35,473 nt of DNA from Dimargaris cristalligena (Eukaryota; Kickxellomycota; Dimargaritomycetes; Dimargaritales; Dimargaritaceae). Position numbers and translations under genes: made by a program. The notes beneath the pieces were generated by a model. That model was not told the origin of the DNA. It did no database searches and worked only from the letters and a program-made list of their open reading frames with translations. Positions 21,060 through 30,221 of the stretch are shown piece by piece (position 1 is the first letter of the stretch; each line of letters opens with the position of its first letter). Where the stretch lies: NCBI GenBank assembly GCA_027576995.1, contig JANBQC010000277.1, positions 1 to 35,473 of the forward strand. Direction: 5' to 3'.

Positions 21060-21600
21060 TGACCTGCGGAAGAGTCGCCGCAAATACTGCACTTAGGGCC
21101 CAACACCCTAATCTCTGATGGGTTTTAAATAGTAAATTATTCGTATTTCGCCCTCACTCCATTTACTTGGCACTTCTCGGTAATTGAGATATTGGAAGAA
21201 TGTAACACCCAATGCCCGTTCGTATATTTGTATTGAATGCTTCCCCAATAAACTATACATGGATCGTTACCATCAATCTATGACATGTCTATTTTAGATT
21301 TTAGGGATGTGGCAGGGTGACTTGTGGGTATAATAATTAAATGCTACTATTTTTATCAACTCTTAATTATTTTTTTAAGATAATAATAATAATAATAATA
21401 CTTGGCCGAATAGTCGATGACCTCCTATTATATAATTTAAATGATATGTATAAGGGAAAATAAGCGGGACGTTTATATTAAACCAGTAGTATTTGCCTCA
21501 TCCAACGGATTTATCGTAATGCACAGCCCCTGGTTGAACTTCATCCGTATCATCTATTAACTCTTGCACTCGCCCAAATTGCTATTAGTAAGTGGACCAT
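21060..21600. other. 3' flank and half inverted-repeat element
   Basis: AT-rich, with AATAAA near 21249-21254 (possible poly(A) signal), a (TAA)n run near 21380-21400, and a half-copy of the inverted-repeat element at about 21495-21550. No gene seen. Confidence 0.5.
21495..21550. repeat. Half-copy of the inverted-repeat element
   Basis: It reads GCCTCATCCAACGGATTTAT, then CAGCCCCTGGTTGAACTTC and ATCCGTAT. This matches one arm of the element at 19551-19704 with scattered differences. The opposite arm is missing; the 420-bp LTR begins 50 bp downstream. Confidence 0.55.
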
Positions 21601-22020
21601 TGTTGTGGTAGGACTAGAGACCACTTAGTTAACCATAGTATTCCCTGATTAATCACATATATCCTTTTATCAACGAAGTTCTGATTTATTATTTTATAGC
21701 CTTGCAATATCATAGCAAGTGAGAAATACATCAAATATCATTCGCATTTATATTTGATATCATCATTAACCAGATATATTCGTAAACTCGTCATTATTTA
21801 TCAATTCAAGCAGTAATACTACGTAGGTTGAACTTCAACCACCTCCTAAGTATAAATACCTCCAAGAATCGCAACTCTTAATAAAACATCTCTTTTTTCA
21901 TTCTTCTGAACTGTACCGGCAGTTTTGCCTACAGTTATCTTGAGTCCGATTTTACTATATCTTTTGACAATAAGGCATTCTCGCCTATTATTATATTAGT
22001 CGCTCTGCCACACCACAACA
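21601..22020 (+). repeat. 420-bp solo LTR, family B
   Basis: It starts TGTTGTGG and ends CCACAACA, a perfect 8-bp inverted terminal pair with TG...CA ends. It is flanked by CCAT on each side (21597-21600 and 22021-22024), a 4-bp target duplication; the fifth base differs. Inside, TATAAATA (21851-21858) is followed by AATAAA (21880-21885), the usual LTR promoter/poly(A) layout. No internal gag-pol follows. The sequence is not recognisably related to the LTR family at 2.9-6.05 kb. TSD length and ends fit an LTR retroelement; family not assigned. Confidence 0.8.
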
Positions 22021-22024
22021 CCAT

Positions 22025-23001
22025 TGGCAAAGTCAGCGGCACTCTATATGGTTTTAGGTGGTAATGCCGGTGTGTATAGGGGTAGACGAGCCGAAATAAG
22101 CAACTGTGGTGGGCAGAAACATCCGCCTACGCCTCCCAATAGAACCCGAGAGAAATTACCCATTCCATTAGCCCCTTCCTACGGGGGATCCCGGCCCACC
22201 CTTTGTTCAGCAAAAAAGTAAAAGAGGCCTACAGCATTAACCAGCGGGAAAGGAGAGGTCAAGCCATGGTTAGTCAACTAGGCCCTTACTTAATGGGGTG
22301 GTACATGGGTATTGCGCAGTGCCTAGTCTAATAATAATAATAATAAATTGACTGAGGTAAGCCAGCCAGAGATAGGCCCATGGAAAGACGGAGGGCCCGA
22401 TCTAAAGATTGCCTGGGCACCCTCGGCTGATTATTTAGTGCTGCCGATTTCACATATAAACCATTGAACCTGTCTGTGCCCTACTAATTGTCCCGCTTGG
22501 GTCTACTGGCGATACCCACCATGCCCTGCCTTATTTTGGACGGGGGTGGCGGAACCCCCGACTCCCCCTAGTGACCTGGGCCCGGGCACACCAGCCCCAA
22601 TGGTCAAGGTGATTGGCTGGTAAGTCGCAAGGGCGTGTGCCCGTCGCAGGATCTCTGACCATTTAAACTTTAACCGGACAAAGCCCTAGAAATAATTTTA
22701 CTCTAGGCTATACTGCGAACATAGAGGTAGTCGCTGACCCGGTCGCACTCCTCCCCTCAGCTACGCCCTCGTAGTACTGGCCAAGTCACTCCAAGGCGAC
22801 TGCAATCAGTGCTGGCTCTTTTAAAACTCATATAAATACCACTCCCTTCCTCGTTTCCCAAAAATCAGCATCAATTACAATAACGTTCTCTACTATTCAA
22901 CCCGACTACGGCCTTAGTTTACTGTTAACCCTATCCCCCACCTAATACACTACTCACTCCTTCCTTCCTTCCCCCAATACCTCCTAATACTGTCCATCGC
23001 C
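22025..23001. other. Intergenic, promoter of secreted protein 2
   Basis: No gene recognised; the frame at 22024-22221 has no family features. It holds a (TAA)n run (about 22330-22347), a hairpin CGGGGGT/ACCCCCG (22541-22560) and TATAAATA (22831-22838). The ~100 bp before the start codon are C/T-rich. Confidence 0.5.
22831..22838 (+). promoter_or_regulatory. TATA box of secreted protein 2
   Basis: Consensus TATAAATA, 164 bp upstream of the start codon at 23002, followed by a C/T-rich leader. Strength and spacing suggest a highly expressed or inducible gene. Confidence 0.5.
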
Positions 23002-23373
23002 ATGAAGCTCCTGGTCGCCACCCCCCTGGTCCTCGCTTCCCTGCTGGCTGTTGCCTGTGCAGGCCCCTACGGTAGCTACGGGAGTTCAACTTATGATGCC
23101 GCCGGCTTTTCGGGCTTCTCTGCTGACCCCTATCACCAGAACAGCATGGATAGGTCCCTGAAGCGTAGCAGCTCAACGAGCAGTCTCAACGACTATGGAA
23201 GGAACAGTGGCCTCAACGGAAAGACTGGGGCAAACACCTTTGGTGGCTATGAGCCTGCGTCCACACGTCGTACACGGTCGTTCTCAACGAACTCAGGCAC
23301 CCAGGGGTCCTCCCCTCGTCCCTATAGTACCGATTCCACCACCGGCTATTCCGGTCGCCTTAACTACTACTAA
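23002..23373 (+). CDS. Small secreted Gly/Ser/Tyr-rich protein with dibasic sites
   Basis: 123-aa protein, no family recognised. The N-terminus MKLLVATPLVLASLLAVACA is a textbook signal peptide with a likely cleavage at ACA|GP (20/21). The mature part is rich in Gly, Ser, Thr and Tyr, low in hydrophobic residues and probably disordered. It carries a dibasic KR at 54-55 (SLKR|SSS) and an RR further on (STRR|TRS), both plausible Kex2 sites. It has no Cys after the signal peptide. A consensus TATA box lies 164 bp upstream. It could be a cell-wall-associated or glycine-rich secreted protein, or a peptide precursor. ATG at 23002 has a purine-poor but acceptable context (GCCATG). Confidence 0.7.
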   Translation: MKLLVATPLVLASLLAVACAGPYGSYGSSTYDAAGFSGFSADPYHQNSMDRSLKRSSSTSSLNDYGRNSGLNGKTGANTFGGYEPASTRRTRSFSTNSGTQGSSPRPYSTDSTTGYSGRLNYY

Positions 23374-23747
23374 GCCATAGTCAACTGGCCTGCGGGAGTC
23401 GGCATTGGTCATTATGCCGCCGCTGGATGTTTAGCAGCTCGGTATGCACTTACTTTACGAGCCCAACGACTGGTTTAAATTACAGGGCACAGCCTACTAT
23501 ATACTCGACACTGCCAGGAACTCCCTCGTATCTTTACCCTATAGTAAATTTTTATCATTATACTTAATAAATACTATCACTTTGAGTTCTTTCTTCAATT
23601 TCCCCTCCAAAACTTACCCGATTATTCCAGGCATGTTGGAATAAGCTAATGGGCAGCCCAGCATAGCAGTGAATACCGGATTGCCAATATTACATTTGGT
23701 TGCTCTACCCACAGGTTTTATATTCCAACAAAGTTTGTATTGTACAT
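23374..23747. other. Convergent spacer between secreted protein 2 and the PPR gene
   Basis: No gene. TTAATAAATA near 23563 is a probable poly(A) signal for the upstream gene. Confidence 0.5.
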
Positions 23748-26576
23748 TTATTCGGTTCCCGGGGACGGGGTATTATTAACAACGTGGGGATAGTCTCGCT
23801 CCAACAGGAGGATAAGGTTCCGAACTTGGGAACTATGGGATCGTTTGAGCTGGTTTTGTATGATCGTATGGAGTTGTCGAACGGCACTAGGGGCTGGAGT
23901 CACGCCAAACGCCGGCATCAAGTCCGATAGAAGCATTCGAACACGTGACCATTGGCCATACACGGTACATAGGTTCAAAACGCGATGCCATAGTTCAGGG
24001 GATGTTTCGAGGGCGTTGGAGTTCAGACCCAGGTTGAGTTCGCAAAGAATGGCCCGCGGATTGTTACCGTGTAGCGCCAAATACAGGGCCACCGTGAGGA
24101 TCGAGGCCGGTGGGGTGGAAAGTCGCGACGGGTCAGCGGGTAAAGGGTGGGTATGGTAGCGGTGCCACACCATCCACGCCCGATCGAACTGGCCCACTTG
24201 GGTCAGGGCGAACATCAATAGCATGTACCCTTCCACCGGAGGTGGTAGAAGGCCCGGTTTAGCGGGGTGATTACCTGCGGATATCCTCATTGTCATTACC
24301 CGCTGGTACATTATGTCGAGCCGCTCCAGGTCTATCCGACCACATTGGATATCGAAGCGGAGAACCCAAGTGGCCAGCCGGAAATGTCGCTGGTACCAGC
24401 CCCGTTTGACCGCCCGGGCCACCCACCGGGCCATCAGGGCCGAGTCCCCCAATTTAGTCCCCAATTGCAACATGACCAGACCCAACGCCGGGGTGCCCCA
24501 GTCGTCGGACCGCGGGTGCTGTTCCATATGTGTGATCAGGGGAAGGCACCACCGACCGGCCCCTAGCCGGAGGCATAGATTAAGAAACAGGCTGACGGTA
24601 GACTCAGCCAGCTCGGCGAAGTGAGGTTTTAGGTACTGGCATAAGGCTTCCAAATGGGGTATGGACTGTTTCCCATTATGGATAAACTGATAAATCAGAT
24701 TGTCCAGGGCCGGTGTGCGTGGGGTAATCTGGGTTCGGTCCATTTCAACCAAGCAACCTAGGGCCCGGTTGAATTGGCCCTGGGTGCAATGAACTGATAC
24801 CAAATGGCGGTAGCTTGTCGTATCGGGGTACAAATGGTCGGAAGCGAATCGGTCCCAGACGACCGATACCATTGCTAATTGCCGGGTTTCGAGCGCGTAG
24901 CGGAGCAAAAGGTTGAGCAGTGGGGTGGATACGGGAAGTTGGAGAAGGTCAAATTGGCGCAGAATGGTAGCTACGGTATCATACTGGCGATTGACTAAGC
25001 AGGCGGTGAGAGTGGCCCCGACATGATAGACGTTGGCAGATGGATGGTCCTGGATTTCCTTAGGGCTAGTAGGAAGACGTTGGTGAGCCACGAGTCGATG
25101 GAATAGACCCAGTACCCCGGGCATATCCTGGAGGTAGCCCAAGGCCCCTAACAACCGAGTGTAGCCTTCGGCAGTAATGGGTAAACCGGACGCCTGTAAA
25201 TGGATGTATAAGCGGCGGACCGGACCGGCCGCCCTACACCGGGCGTAGGCGCAAATCAGGTCAATATAAATGGCGGCATCCCAGACCAGTCCGGCCGTCC
25301 GGATCAGGTAACCATGGCACGTTTGGATCCAACGAACCTGAGCGGCCGGCAGGAGCGCGTTGAGTAACGTACTATAAGTCGCCCTATCGGGCCGCACCCC
25401 CGTGGCCACCATAGTACGATAGACGGCCCAGGCCTGTCGGGCACACCGTACGGCGCCCAGGGCCGCTATCAAGCAATGGTAGACCCGGCGGTCCGGACGC
25501 ATCCGCAACGTGGGCCAGGCGGCATAGACGGCCAAGATCGGGGTTCGGGCCCGCCGGGTGCCCAGGGATTCCAGGAGTCGGCTGGCCGCAAAGGTAGTCA
25601 GGGGAACGTAGGTCGCTAGCCAGTGTTGCCATAGGAGCCAGGCCCGGTCGTGCCAGCCGGCCCGTATATAAGTGGCCAAAGCTCGGTCAAAGGCCAGTTT
25701 CTGGGGTATGGTACGGTGGCGCTCCGCTAGGGTGAGTAGCTGGTGGATGGCATCAGCGTCGTTCCGGTCGTGGAAGGCCGCCACGGCCCGACTCAGTAAA
25801 GGTCGTCGTAAATGGTGATGGTGGCAGAGCAGCCAGTGGATCAGCTGGACTACATAGGAGGTTTGGCCCAGGTTTAGTAGGGTCTGGATTATAACCGTCA
25901 AGTGATTCGTGGAAGGGGCCCGGCGGCACAGATGGCTAGTGGGATGAACCGATAGGGCTGGAGGGCACCACGTTATCGATGCGATAGGACCGCCCGATCG
26001 CGAAGTAGATCGATTTAATCTCGACGATCTATCACCCGTAGCTTTTGTGCTGATCCGATTTTGCCACAGGTCGGTAGGGGGCGAGTAGTAGTAGTAGTGG
26101 TGGCTATCACCCACACATCCCGAAGGAATCCCCACGGCTAGACTGGACCACGCCCAGTCCAAGGTCACCGTTAACAAAGTGGGACCATTGTCCTCGATAA
26201 GTTCCGATGGAGACGGGTCAGAGTCCCCCTCCAAACCCCGGTGTAAGGCGCGAAAGTGGCTATGGGTCAACAGGCCTACATGGCCCTTAAGGCGCAGCTG
26301 CTGGTAGATACGTCGGGCAAATTCGCCATTTTGCCGTTGGAGAGCAGCCTCGAGGGTTTCTACGGAACCATCGATTGAACAGCCGGGACTAATTAATGTA
26401 CGCTTTTGGGCCAATAGTGGGTGTATATGGTTTGGGCCTACGACAGGGGAGTTGACAGAGAATGGCTGGCCGGGGGCAGTATAGAGCGTAGTAGCAAGTC
26501 GTCGGGACAAAGCGCGGACGGGCTGGTTAAAACGAAGGGGTTTACACGAAGAGCGGCCTAGACGAATAATGGACAT
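23748..26576 (-). CDS. Large pentatricopeptide repeat (PPR) protein, mitochondrial
   Basis: 942-aa intron-less protein, predicted to bind organellar RNA in processing, stability or translation. The Met at 26576 is preferred: MSIIRLGRSSCKPLRFNQPV and ALSRRLATTLY form an Arg-rich, acid-free mitochondrial presequence. The frame also opens from an ATG at 26681, giving 977 aa with a less typical N-terminus. Clear PPR units lie at about residues 395-560 counted from the 26681 Met (for example VYHCLIAALGAVRCARQAWA and YSTLLNALLP). Weaker helical pairs cover much of the rest. A Tyr run near SHHYYYYSPP is encoded by a trinucleotide repeat. The protein has no extra domain, so a specific yeast orthologue (Ccm1, Aep or Pet type) cannot be named. 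It is divergently paired with UBA2. Confidence 0.85.
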   Translation of the reverse strand: MSIIRLGRSSCKPLRFNQPVRALSRRLATTLYTAPGQPFSVNSPVVGPNHIHPLLAQKRTLISPGCSIDGSVETLEAALQRQNGEFARRIYQQLRLKGHVGLLTHSHFRALHRGLEGDSDPSPSELIEDNGPTLLTVTLDWAWSSLAVGIPSGCVGDSHHYYYYSPPTDLWQNRISTKATGDRSSRLNRSTSRSGGPIASITWCPPALSVHPTSHLCRRAPSTNHLTVIIQTLLNLGQTSYVVQLIHWLLCHHHHLRRPLLSRAVAAFHDRNDADAIHQLLTLAERHRTIPQKLAFDRALATYIRAGWHDRAWLLWQHWLATYVPLTTFAASRLLESLGTRRARTPILAVYAAWPTLRMRPDRRVYHCLIAALGAVRCARQAWAVYRTMVATGVRPDRATYSTLLNALLPAAQVRWIQTCHGYLIRTAGLVWDAAIYIDLICAYARCRAAGPVRRLYIHLQASGLPITAEGYTRLLGALGYLQDMPGVLGLFHRLVAHQRLPTSPKEIQDHPSANVYHVGATLTACLVNRQYDTVATILRQFDLLQLPVSTPLLNLLLRYALETRQLAMVSVVWDRFASDHLYPDTTSYRHLVSVHCTQGQFNRALGCLVEMDRTQITPRTPALDNLIYQFIHNGKQSIPHLEALCQYLKPHFAELAESTVSLFLNLCLRLGAGRWCLPLITHMEQHPRSDDWGTPALGLVMLQLGTKLGDSALMARWVARAVKRGWYQRHFRLATWVLRFDIQCGRIDLERLDIMYQRVMTMRISAGNHPAKPGLLPPPVEGYMLLMFALTQVGQFDRAWMVWHRYHTHPLPADPSRLSTPPASILTVALYLALHGNNPRAILCELNLGLNSNALETSPELWHRVLNLCTVYGQWSRVRMLLSDLMPAFGVTPAPSAVRQLHTIIQNQLKRSHSSQVRNLILLLERDYPHVVNNTPSPGTE

Positions 26577-26681
26577 TGGCCTAGCCCAAGTGATGGGGAG
26601 GGTGAGGTTATAGTGGATCGGGAAGGTCCACCAATTCAGCGGGGTCTCAAATAGACCGACGAACGGAGCTTCAAATACCAA

Positions 26682-27217
26682 AACTGCTCAATATAAAGGT
26701 AAATAAACAAAGCAATAACGAGCAGTAGAGTGGTAAGGGAGAAGGGCAGCGATTGAAACGCACCCTGGGCCTACAAACGACAGCTTGTATTAGGTGTTTG
26801 GAAATAGTGGTTCATTGGTCCCCCCTGTAGTTTCTTCTCTCCCCCCTTTTTTTCTCTAAATCCTCCTCAAGCAAGTAACCGCAGCGGTACATAGCCGCTT
26901 CTTGCAAGCGAAACCCGCAATAATCGACCAGACCTTATTGGATAACTGATGCATGCCGCTGCTCTCAATGGAATGACCTTCACATTGCTTCTAACTTACA
27001 CGCGCACGCCCCTATACACCCTTTCCTCTGACTGCTGCTAGTTTGGGACCCCCCCCCACCTTTCACCAAGCCTAGGCTAGTCTTCCAAGTCCATTCACAT
27101 TCCCTTGCGTAATCTTCCCAACTTCCCAACCGGCCTCGCTAGCCTCGTCCTTACCTTTATAATACCTTTTCTTTATTTCTCCACCTTCTCCCCCCGCACG
27201 TCTCGTCCCATTTCCTC
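26682..27217. promoter_or_regulatory. Shared divergent promoter region, PPR gene / UBA2
   Basis: 536 bp between the outermost PPR start codon and the UBA2 start. Its right half is strongly C/T-rich on the + strand (27000-27210), as is common just upstream of fungal start codons. No TATA consensus or known operator is obvious. A run of C lies near 27050. Confidence 0.5.
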
Positions 27218-29218
27218 ATGTCCGCCGAAACGCGTGTTCTGGTGGTCGGTGCCGGCGGTATCGGCTGCGAGCTGCTGAAAAACCTCGTCCTGAGCGGCTT
27301 TCTAGACATCCACGTGGTAGATCTCGACACCATTGACCTATCGAACCTCAACCGCCAGTTCCTCTTCCAGCGCTGCCATATCGGTCAGTCCAAGGCCCAG
27401 GTCGCCGCCGCCGCCGTACGCCGGTTCAATCCGAATGCTCGCGTCACCCCCTACCACGATAATATCATGCACCCCAAGTTCGATGCCCGGTGGTTCGCCC
27501 GCTTTGATCTGGTGCTGAATGCCCTGGATAATCTCGAGGCCCGGCGTTACGTGAACCGGCTCTGTCTGGTGACTAACCGACCTCTTTTGGAGTCCGGCAC
27601 CGCGGGCTACCAGGGCCAAGTCACCGTAATCCACGGCGGGCGCACCGAATGTTTCGATTGCCAGCCTAAACCGGTCCCCGTCACGTTTCCCATCTGTACT
27701 ATTCGGAGTACCCCCAGCACCCCGATCCACTGCATCGTGTGGGCCAAGGACTATCTCTTTAGTCAGTTATTTGGGTTCGCTGGGGATGGGGATGAGGACA
27801 GCACCACCACCATGACCCAAACCACCGAAGGCGGGAGTGACAATGCCGAGGAAATCCGGAACCTGCAACTCGAGGCCACGGCCCTTAAGCGGCTCCGACT
27901 CCACATGCTTAAGGATACGTTCGCCCGGGAGGTATTCCAAAAGGTATTTGATCACGATATCCGGCGGCTGCTGTCCATGGAGGACATGTGGGCCACTCGC
28001 ACGAAACCCACCCCCATGACCTTTCCCACCGGGACTGCCCCGGCCACGGGGGATCCTGCGGCCGAAGGGAGGGGAGGAGGGGCCACGGGACTGGCGGCCC
28101 AGCGGGTGTGGGACCAAGCCGAGACAATCCGGGTGTTCAGCGACAGTATTGCCCGACTCGCGCGGCGCTTCGCCAAGTTAACGGGCCGCCTTGACCCCAC
28201 TACTGACGATGGCACCTTGCCCGAAGCGGCCCTGTCGGAAACGGGCATGTCGTTCGATAAGGATGACCCCGATATGCTAGACTTTGTCACGGCCACGGCC
28301 AATCTCCGTTCCCTCGTGTTCCATATTGCCCCGCAGTCCCAGTTTGACGTTAAGGCGATGGCCGGCAATATTATCCCGGCGATTGCCACGACCAATGCCG
28401 TGATTGCCGGTCTCATCGCCCTCCAGGCTAATACCCTCCGCCGGTGTGGCTTCGGAAACGCCAATCATCTACTGCCGAGCTGCCAAACCACCTATTTGGT
28501 CCAGGACACCACTCGACCCCGACTGCTGTACAACGAAAAATTGGCCGCTCCCTCCCCGACTTGCGCGACTTGTCGACGTCGGTATGCGGTTCTGGAAGTC
28601 GATCCCACGCGGGCTACTTTAGGCGATTTTTTAAAATTGGCCCAAAAGTACGCCACCCAATTGCTACTCGGGGACGACCTCATTATCGAGGAGGGCGGGC
28701 GTATTTTATATGACCCCGACTTTGACGATAATCTGGACCGGACTTTTGCGGACCTTGGTCTAGGTACTAACCAGACGGTGTCGCTGACATCGGAGGATAC
28801 CCTGCCCCCCTACATCTGGCCCGTGAGCTTCTGGCTGGTGGCGACCACTACCACCACCCCTACCCCTGAGGATAACGACCAACTGCCGCCCCTGGTCCTG
28901 ACGGACCCCAGTCGGTTGGAAATGTCCCCCGGGGTGGCAGCTGCCCACTCCGCCCTGGCCAACTCTCCCGAGTCTCCACCCCACCCCACCCAACTGGCGA
29001 TTGCAGCGGCAGCGAAACGCAAGGCGGACACAGAACTGGTTCCCGACCAAACCAAAATAGCCAAGGCGCAGGAGAAGGAGGAGGAGGCGGCGGCAGCACG
29101 CTCCCGGTCGTTGTCAACGGGGGATTTCCGGACCATTGTACTCGATGCAGACCGGAATGCCGAGAAATCCCGGGTAACTCCTCCGCTAACTGATGAATTT
29201 ATTATACTGGACGATTAA
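27218..29218 (+). CDS. UBA2: SUMO-activating enzyme subunit 2 (Uba2)
   Basis: 666-aa catalytic subunit of the heterodimeric SUMO E1 (with Aos1), nuclear. It adenylates SUMO, binds it as a thioester and passes it to Ubc9. Visible are the nucleotide-binding GAGGIG (11-16) and NLNRQFLF (44-50), a first zinc pair CFDC (C145, C148), and the catalytic Cys in FPICTIRSTP (C160). HCIVWAKDYLF follows, then the second zinc pair CATC (C449, C452) and a ubiquitin-fold domain (about 458-528). A Lys/Arg-rich nuclear-signal-like stretch (AKRKADTE) comes next, and the end is EFIILDD, matching the acidic hydrophobic tail of animal UBA2 and resembling a SUMO-interacting motif. Two acidic/low-complexity loops (about 187-215 and 265-290) make it slightly longer than human UBA2. 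No intron; start CTCATGTCC at 27218. Confidence 0.97.
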   Translation: MSAETRVLVVGAGGIGCELLKNLVLSGFLDIHVVDLDTIDLSNLNRQFLFQRCHIGQSKAQVAAAAVRRFNPNARVTPYHDNIMHPKFDARWFARFDLVLNALDNLEARRYVNRLCLVTNRPLLESGTAGYQGQVTVIHGGRTECFDCQPKPVPVTFPICTIRSTPSTPIHCIVWAKDYLFSQLFGFAGDGDEDSTTTMTQTTEGGSDNAEEIRNLQLEATALKRLRLHMLKDTFAREVFQKVFDHDIRRLLSMEDMWATRTKPTPMTFPTGTAPATGDPAAEGRGGGATGLAAQRVWDQAETIRVFSDSIARLARRFAKLTGRLDPTTDDGTLPEAALSETGMSFDKDDPDMLDFVTATANLRSLVFHIAPQSQFDVKAMAGNIIPAIATTNAVIAGLIALQANTLRRCGFGNANHLLPSCQTTYLVQDTTRPRLLYNEKLAAPSPTCATCRRRYAVLEVDPTRATLGDFLKLAQKYATQLLLGDDLIIEEGGRILYDPDFDDNLDRTFADLGLGTNQTVSLTSEDTLPPYIWPVSFWLVATTTTTPTPEDNDQLPPLVLTDPSRLEMSPGVAAAHSALANSPESPPHPTQLAIAAAAKRKADTELVPDQTKIAKAQEKEEEAAAARSRSLSTGDFRTIVLDADRNAEKSRVTPPLTDEFIILDD

Positions 29219-30221
29219 ATAGCCCATTTATCTACCTACCTTTTTTTTAAAAAAATCCTTTTAATGTAAGCTAAAATAAATAGAACCACGCACATTTATC
29301 TATTGTTTGTATTATTTGCATAGATGTAGCTTCATTTTTAAGGGAGAAGACGGGTGGGGGGTTGGCTGTGGGGTAGCGGGTTATGGCCGGAAGGATGGTG
29401 ACTACTGCACTGAGTTGTCGGGTGACGTTAAGCCGACCTAGCCTCCCCCAGATGTATGGCGGTCGGGATGACGCGTGGCATGTTAAACACCGATTTGGCC
29501 TCCCTCACTGTAATATTGTTATGGTTGTTATTTATTAATCGACAACTCAATCGGAATATCTATATACTGCTGTTGGACGTCCGCTTGGTCACAATACGCG
29601 TTAAGTTGATGGATATATATATATATTATTTTTTGGCAGGAGTGGGAGATGCTGTTGGGGACCAATTGAGCTGTTTTGAGAAGAGTGCGCGGAGTTGGTC
29701 ACAAGCGCGGAAGAGTGTTTTTTAGGCAGGTATAAAGCAGACCCCACAGTGTGAATAGCGTAGTGTGCGTATATACACTCCCATTGATACACTCACTCTT
29801 TTGTAGTGGTCGGGATTCCAAGCGGGCATTAAAGCAGCGGAGTGGTTTCCCTCTTATTTCCCTTGCCTGGGCTGTTCAACGGGGCCCTTACTTATGCTTC
29901 ACCCTGACTGGCCCGGTGACTTTGTTTCTTTCTTCACTCCCGTTTACTATTCCTTAACTCTCCCCCCTTCTTCTCCGTATCGGCAGACCTCGTCGTTACC
30001 GTCCTTCGCTATTGCTATTGTGTTTCCCCAACTCTTTCCGCGTCAATTGGAAGTCCTCGTGTTCAGCCGCTTTCCAGGCTTGCTACTATTCCTATTACTA
30101 CTATCCCTACTCGAGGTCACAGAGACCACTCATATCGTCTCCTTATCCTCCTCTATTACTTCGTATTTCTTAACCGCGTTTTATTGGTTTCTGTTTCGAA
30201 TCCATCCCCTACCGCCCTCCC
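29219..30221. other. Intergenic, 3' flank of UBA2 and 5' flank of the PB1 gene
   Basis: Near 29240 a T run is followed by an A run, with AATAAA-type motifs just beyond (UBA2 end). A (TA)n tract lies at 29613-29627. The final 300 bp are C/T-rich leader. Open frames here (29456-29725, 29894-30289) lack family features; the latter overlaps the true first exon in another frame. Confidence 0.5.

Noticed and set aside
22024..22221. 65-codon + frame after the family B LTR
   Set aside because: It begins at the LTR flank with a non-ATG start, is low complexity, and has no recognisable feature.
27338..28464. Minus-strand frames of 116-170 codons
   Set aside because: Antisense to UBA2, without family features.
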